Origin: a virus
IMG/VR virus record: IMGVR_UViG_3300019889_000007
Location: 1 to 64,000 of that record
Direction: 5' to 3' (one strand)
DNA: 64,000 nt
The notes below the pieces were generated by a model that did not search any database, was not told where the DNA came from, and saw only the letters and a program-made list of their open reading frames with translations. The stretch's first letter is position 1; every line of letters starts with the position of its first letter. This document shows, one piece after another, positions 61,781-64,000 of the stretch. The translations under genes and the position numbers were made by a program.

Positions 61781-61981
61781 TTAAATGTCTAGTTTGTCAG
61801 CTTTCGTCTCTATCATGACACCATCTTTCCCCCATTTGCGGACAATTCGGTCACCGTGTTTGTTGGTGTACCCGATCCGCGACGTCACACGCCCCGTCAC
61901 CCGCCCCGCCCGACCGATATGCCGACCCAACATGTCGGCCTGCCCGTTCTCGGTAGCCACCGACCAAATCTCACTGCTCAT
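61781..61981 (-). CDS. Small structural or assembly protein
   Basis: A 66-residue basic protein (VTGRVTSRIGYTNKHGDRIVRKW) between two tail genes and one base from the next. No known domain. A role in the tail is inferred from position. Confidence 0.6.
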   Translation of the reverse strand: MSSEIWSVATENGQADMLGRHIGRAGRVTGRVTSRIGYTNKHGDRIVRKWGKDGVMIETKADKLDI

Positions 61982-61982
61982 G

Positions 61983-63173
61983 TCACGCTCCTGTCACATC
62001 CGACAGCGTCGACAAACCGACACTGACCGTCTCGGTTCCCCGCGACTGCCACTCCACTTCCAACGTCACCAACCGCATGCCCTGCCTGATCGGGACACAC
62101 AAACCTTCGATGATGTAAACGTCCAACCGGATACCCGGAATCAGGTCCTCCATCGACAACGGCGCCGACGCGGTCAACGTCGCCTGCGACGGCATCCGCA
62201 CAATCGTCGGTGGCGGGTTGCGGTTCCACACCGCGTTCTTGGCCGCGCGCCGCACATCGGCGGCATCAGCGTTGGAATCCTCCATATGCCGCAGCACGTC
62301 AATCCGGCCGTACCGGTAGATCTTCAGCTGAGAATCGGGTTCCTCATCCGGTGACGGCAGGAACGTCTCAGTGATCCCCGGCCAATCCTCATCACCTTCG
62401 GAGTCACCCTCGCGCTGGGTGGTGGCCCAGCCGCGCACACCGGCTTCCAGACCGTTGACCACGACATCGACATCACCGTCGAAGTGTTCGGTCGTCAACC
62501 GGGCCTGTGTCTGGTCCCTGGTGGTGACACGGCGCTGCAACCGCAACGACCGGTTGATGACGGTGAAGTCCAGGGCGTAGGACTGCGCCATCTGTCTCAA
62601 AATCGACCCGAGAGTGTCGACCACGGTGCCGCGCCGGTACCGGGTGATCTCTTCTGACGGGACAACGACGATTTGGTCCATGATCAGGCTGGAGTCGACC
62701 GGGTCGTCGAACGCCGGGTCGAGCAGGTTGATGCTGATCATGTCGTAGGCGATCTCGGTGATCGCGGTGGGAACGTCGAACCACAGGCGGTGAGCATTGA
62801 CGCATTCGTCGAGGCGCTGCACGATGTCGCGGCACACCAGGGTTTTGATCGGGGAGCCGAACGTTTCGATGCGTTGCATCACTTCGCCCTCCCAGACTTG
62901 AATGTTGTCGCGGAAGATCCGGATCTGCGCGACCCGCACCTCGATTTTGTTCCACAGTCGACAGCATTCGGGTGAGGCGTTGACGAAGTCGATTTCGATT
63001 TCGGCTTCGGAGAAGTCCCGCAGGACACGACCCCACCGAAGCCGGTTGACGCCGTCGATGGCTCCGATGTAGAACATTTGTGCGCGGGGGGCCGGGGTGT
63101 CGTCGCCGACAACGCGTTTCATGGCGTGGACTTCGACGGTGTACTGCTCGGCGCATCCCAGAAGCGACGGCAT
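61983..63173 (-). CDS. Minor tail protein (siphovirus Gp37-like)
   Basis: A 396-residue protein. Beta-rich start, then IEVRVAQIRIFRDNIQVWEG (residues 76-95) and SMEDLIPGIRLDVYIIEG near the end resemble the actinophage ReqiPepy6 Gp37-like tail family. Late part has NPPPTIVRMPSQATL. It probably forms part of the tail tip or hub, where it contacts neighbouring baseplate proteins. It overlaps the next gene's stop by one base. Confidence 0.65.
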   Translation of the reverse strand: MPSLLGCAEQYTVEVHAMKRVVGDDTPAPRAQMFYIGAIDGVNRLRWGRVLRDFSEAEIEIDFVNASPECCRLWNKIEVRVAQIRIFRDNIQVWEGEVMQRIETFGSPIKTLVCRDIVQRLDECVNAHRLWFDVPTAITEIAYDMISINLLDPAFDDPVDSSLIMDQIVVVPSEEITRYRRGTVVDTLGSILRQMAQSYALDFTVINRSLRLQRRVTTRDQTQARLTTEHFDGDVDVVVNGLEAGVRGWATTQREGDSEGDEDWPGITETFLPSPDEEPDSQLKIYRYGRIDVLRHMEDSNADAADVRRAAKNAVWNRNPPPTIVRMPSQATLTASAPLSMEDLIPGIRLDVYIIEGLCVPIRQGMRLVTLEVEWQSRGTETVSVGLSTLSDVTGA

Positions 63174-64000
63174 TAAGCGGCCTCCTGCCGCGTGTACAGG
63201 GCGATCTCGACGGTCGCGTCAGGGGAGATGTTTTCGAACGCCGTCACTTCGATGCACAGTCCATAGGCACAGGAGAAATCTGGCCACACGAACATTTGGC
63301 CGCCCGGCCCGTACAACGGTGGAACGTCAACGTCCTCACCGGTAGGCGATAGACACCTGGTCAATGCGCGTTTGATCCGGCCGTCGATCTCGGTGACAGA
63401 GTTCGGCGGCAGGTACGACACGGTGATGTCCGCGCACGCCGAACACGGGTCGAGTTGCAGTACGTCGTCGCACGGGAAACCGAGCGCATTGACGTAGAAC
63501 CTGACTGTCAGGTTCCGGACGGCCATGTCGCCGGTGGTCACGGTGATGACCGGGACCATGTCAAGCCATTGCGACATGTTGGCCGCGTCGATGGAGCCGA
63601 TCACTCGGCGGCCGGGGAACGGCTCAGACGGGTAGCAAGCGTCCACCGGTGGTTGCGGTACGACCGGGACGTCCGGGCGTGGACAGTCCGGGTCCTGGCC
63701 ACATGGCGTGGGTGGCAGGCACCGTTCGAACGCGGCGGGCAAGTCGATGAAACGTTGGACACCGGTGGCCGGGTAGACGATCATCTGGTTGCCGGACTTG
63801 GGGTCCTGATACAGGTTGGGGTTGCGGGCGCGCAGCGTGAACTCGACCTCCCACAGGACGTACCCGGTCATGCGGATAACCCGTGTGACCTCGGGTTTAT
63901 CGACCAGTTGAATGTCGAACATGGACCGGACGGGGTCGGGTGCCCACGGTGTCGGGCATGAAATCGCGACACACGCTTGAGAGCCGGTGCAGCTGCCCGA
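63173..64000 (-). CDS. Minor tail protein, N-terminus beyond window
   Basis: The open frame continues to the right edge of the window, so the start lies outside. The visible part has a Cys/Pro-rich middle (CLPPTPCGQDPDCPRPDVPV) and beta-rich flanks (VITVTTGDMAVRNLTVRFYV, ADITVSYLPPNSV). It lies in the tail block and overlaps the Gp37-like gene by one base. An internal ATG at 63922 is not obviously a real start. Confidence 0.65.
   Translation of the reverse strand, partial: SGSCTGSQACVAISCPTPWAPDPVRSMFDIQLVDKPEVTRVIRMTGYVLWEVEFTLRARNPNLYQDPKSGNQMIVYPATGVQRFIDLPAAFERCLPPTPCGQDPDCPRPDVPVVPQPPVDACYPSEPFPGRRVIGSIDAANMSQWLDMVPVITVTTGDMAVRNLTVRFYVNALGFPCDDVLQLDPCSACADITVSYLPPNSVTEIDGRIKRALTRCLSPTGEDVDVPPLYGPGGQMFVWPDFSCAYGLCIEVTAFENISPDATVEIALYTRQEAA

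Noticed and set aside
62473-63156. 227-codon second minus-strand frame inside the tail gene
   Set aside because: Arg/Pro-rich out-of-frame shadow of the Gp37-like tail gene.

Overview
The window reads as part of a large, GC-rich, tailed actinobacteriophage genome, or a prophage of one. The host is probably a spore-forming or filamentous actinomycete. Evidence for a phage: dozens of tightly packed small genes with start/stop overlaps (ATGA, GTGA, TTGA), a tyrosine integrase with an excisionase-like gene, a RecT-like annealing protein beside an Fe-S RecB/Cas4-type nuclease, an SSB, a SF1 helicase, two tRNA genes, and a block of minor tail genes on the minus strand at the right end. Evidence for an actinomycete host: frequent GTG/TTG starts, -10 boxes of the TANNNT type, two DUF397 proteins, a WhiJ-like XRE/DUF5753 regulator, an XRE regulator with a long TPR-like tail, and a secreted subtilisin-inhibitor-like (SSI) protein. 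The genus cannot be fixed from sequence alone.

Layout. 1-18 kb: small, mostly unknown plus-strand genes, with an oligoribonuclease-like exonuclease, tRNA-Trp and tRNA-Cys. 18-31.8 kb: DNA and RNA metabolism (helicase, GNAT acetyltransferase on the minus strand, SLOG-type protein, RNA ligase, orphan DUF397 protein, replication-initiator-like winged-helix protein, SSB, ParB-like protein, RecT-like protein, Fe-S nuclease). 31.9-35 kb: a minus-strand cassette with an XRE/TPR regulator, an LPXTG-type protein and a HIT hydrolase. 35.2-45.6 kb: plus-strand small genes, a degenerate DUF5565-type RNA ligase homologue, the excisionase-like gene and the integrase cluster. 45.9-49.2 kb: a lysin-like gene, then a minus-strand Ro60 (TROVE/vWA) operon preceded by three tandem tRNA-mimicking Y RNAs. 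49.2-59.5 kb: lipoproteins, a glycoside-hydrolase-like protein, the XRE/DUF397 pair, the SSI-like inhibitor and a ParA partition pair. 59.5-64 kb: minor tail genes on the minus strand, running off the window.

The most striking system is the Ro60/Y RNA locus (46.6-49.2 kb). The Ro60-like protein keeps its metal-site residues. Upstream of it, on the same strand, lie three diverged RNAs of about 116-132 nt. Each has a 5'/3' closing stem, a T arm, a closed acceptor-like hairpin and a D arm, which is the circularly permuted tRNA order known for YrlA-type bacterial Y RNAs. A -35/-10 pair with a 17-base spacer sits just upstream of the array. Together with the phage tRNAs, an RNA ligase, a pseudo-ligase and an oligoribonuclease-like enzyme, this suggests a phage RNA repair and quality-control programme.

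Termini, absolute GC content and family assignments were judged by eye. No database search was possible.
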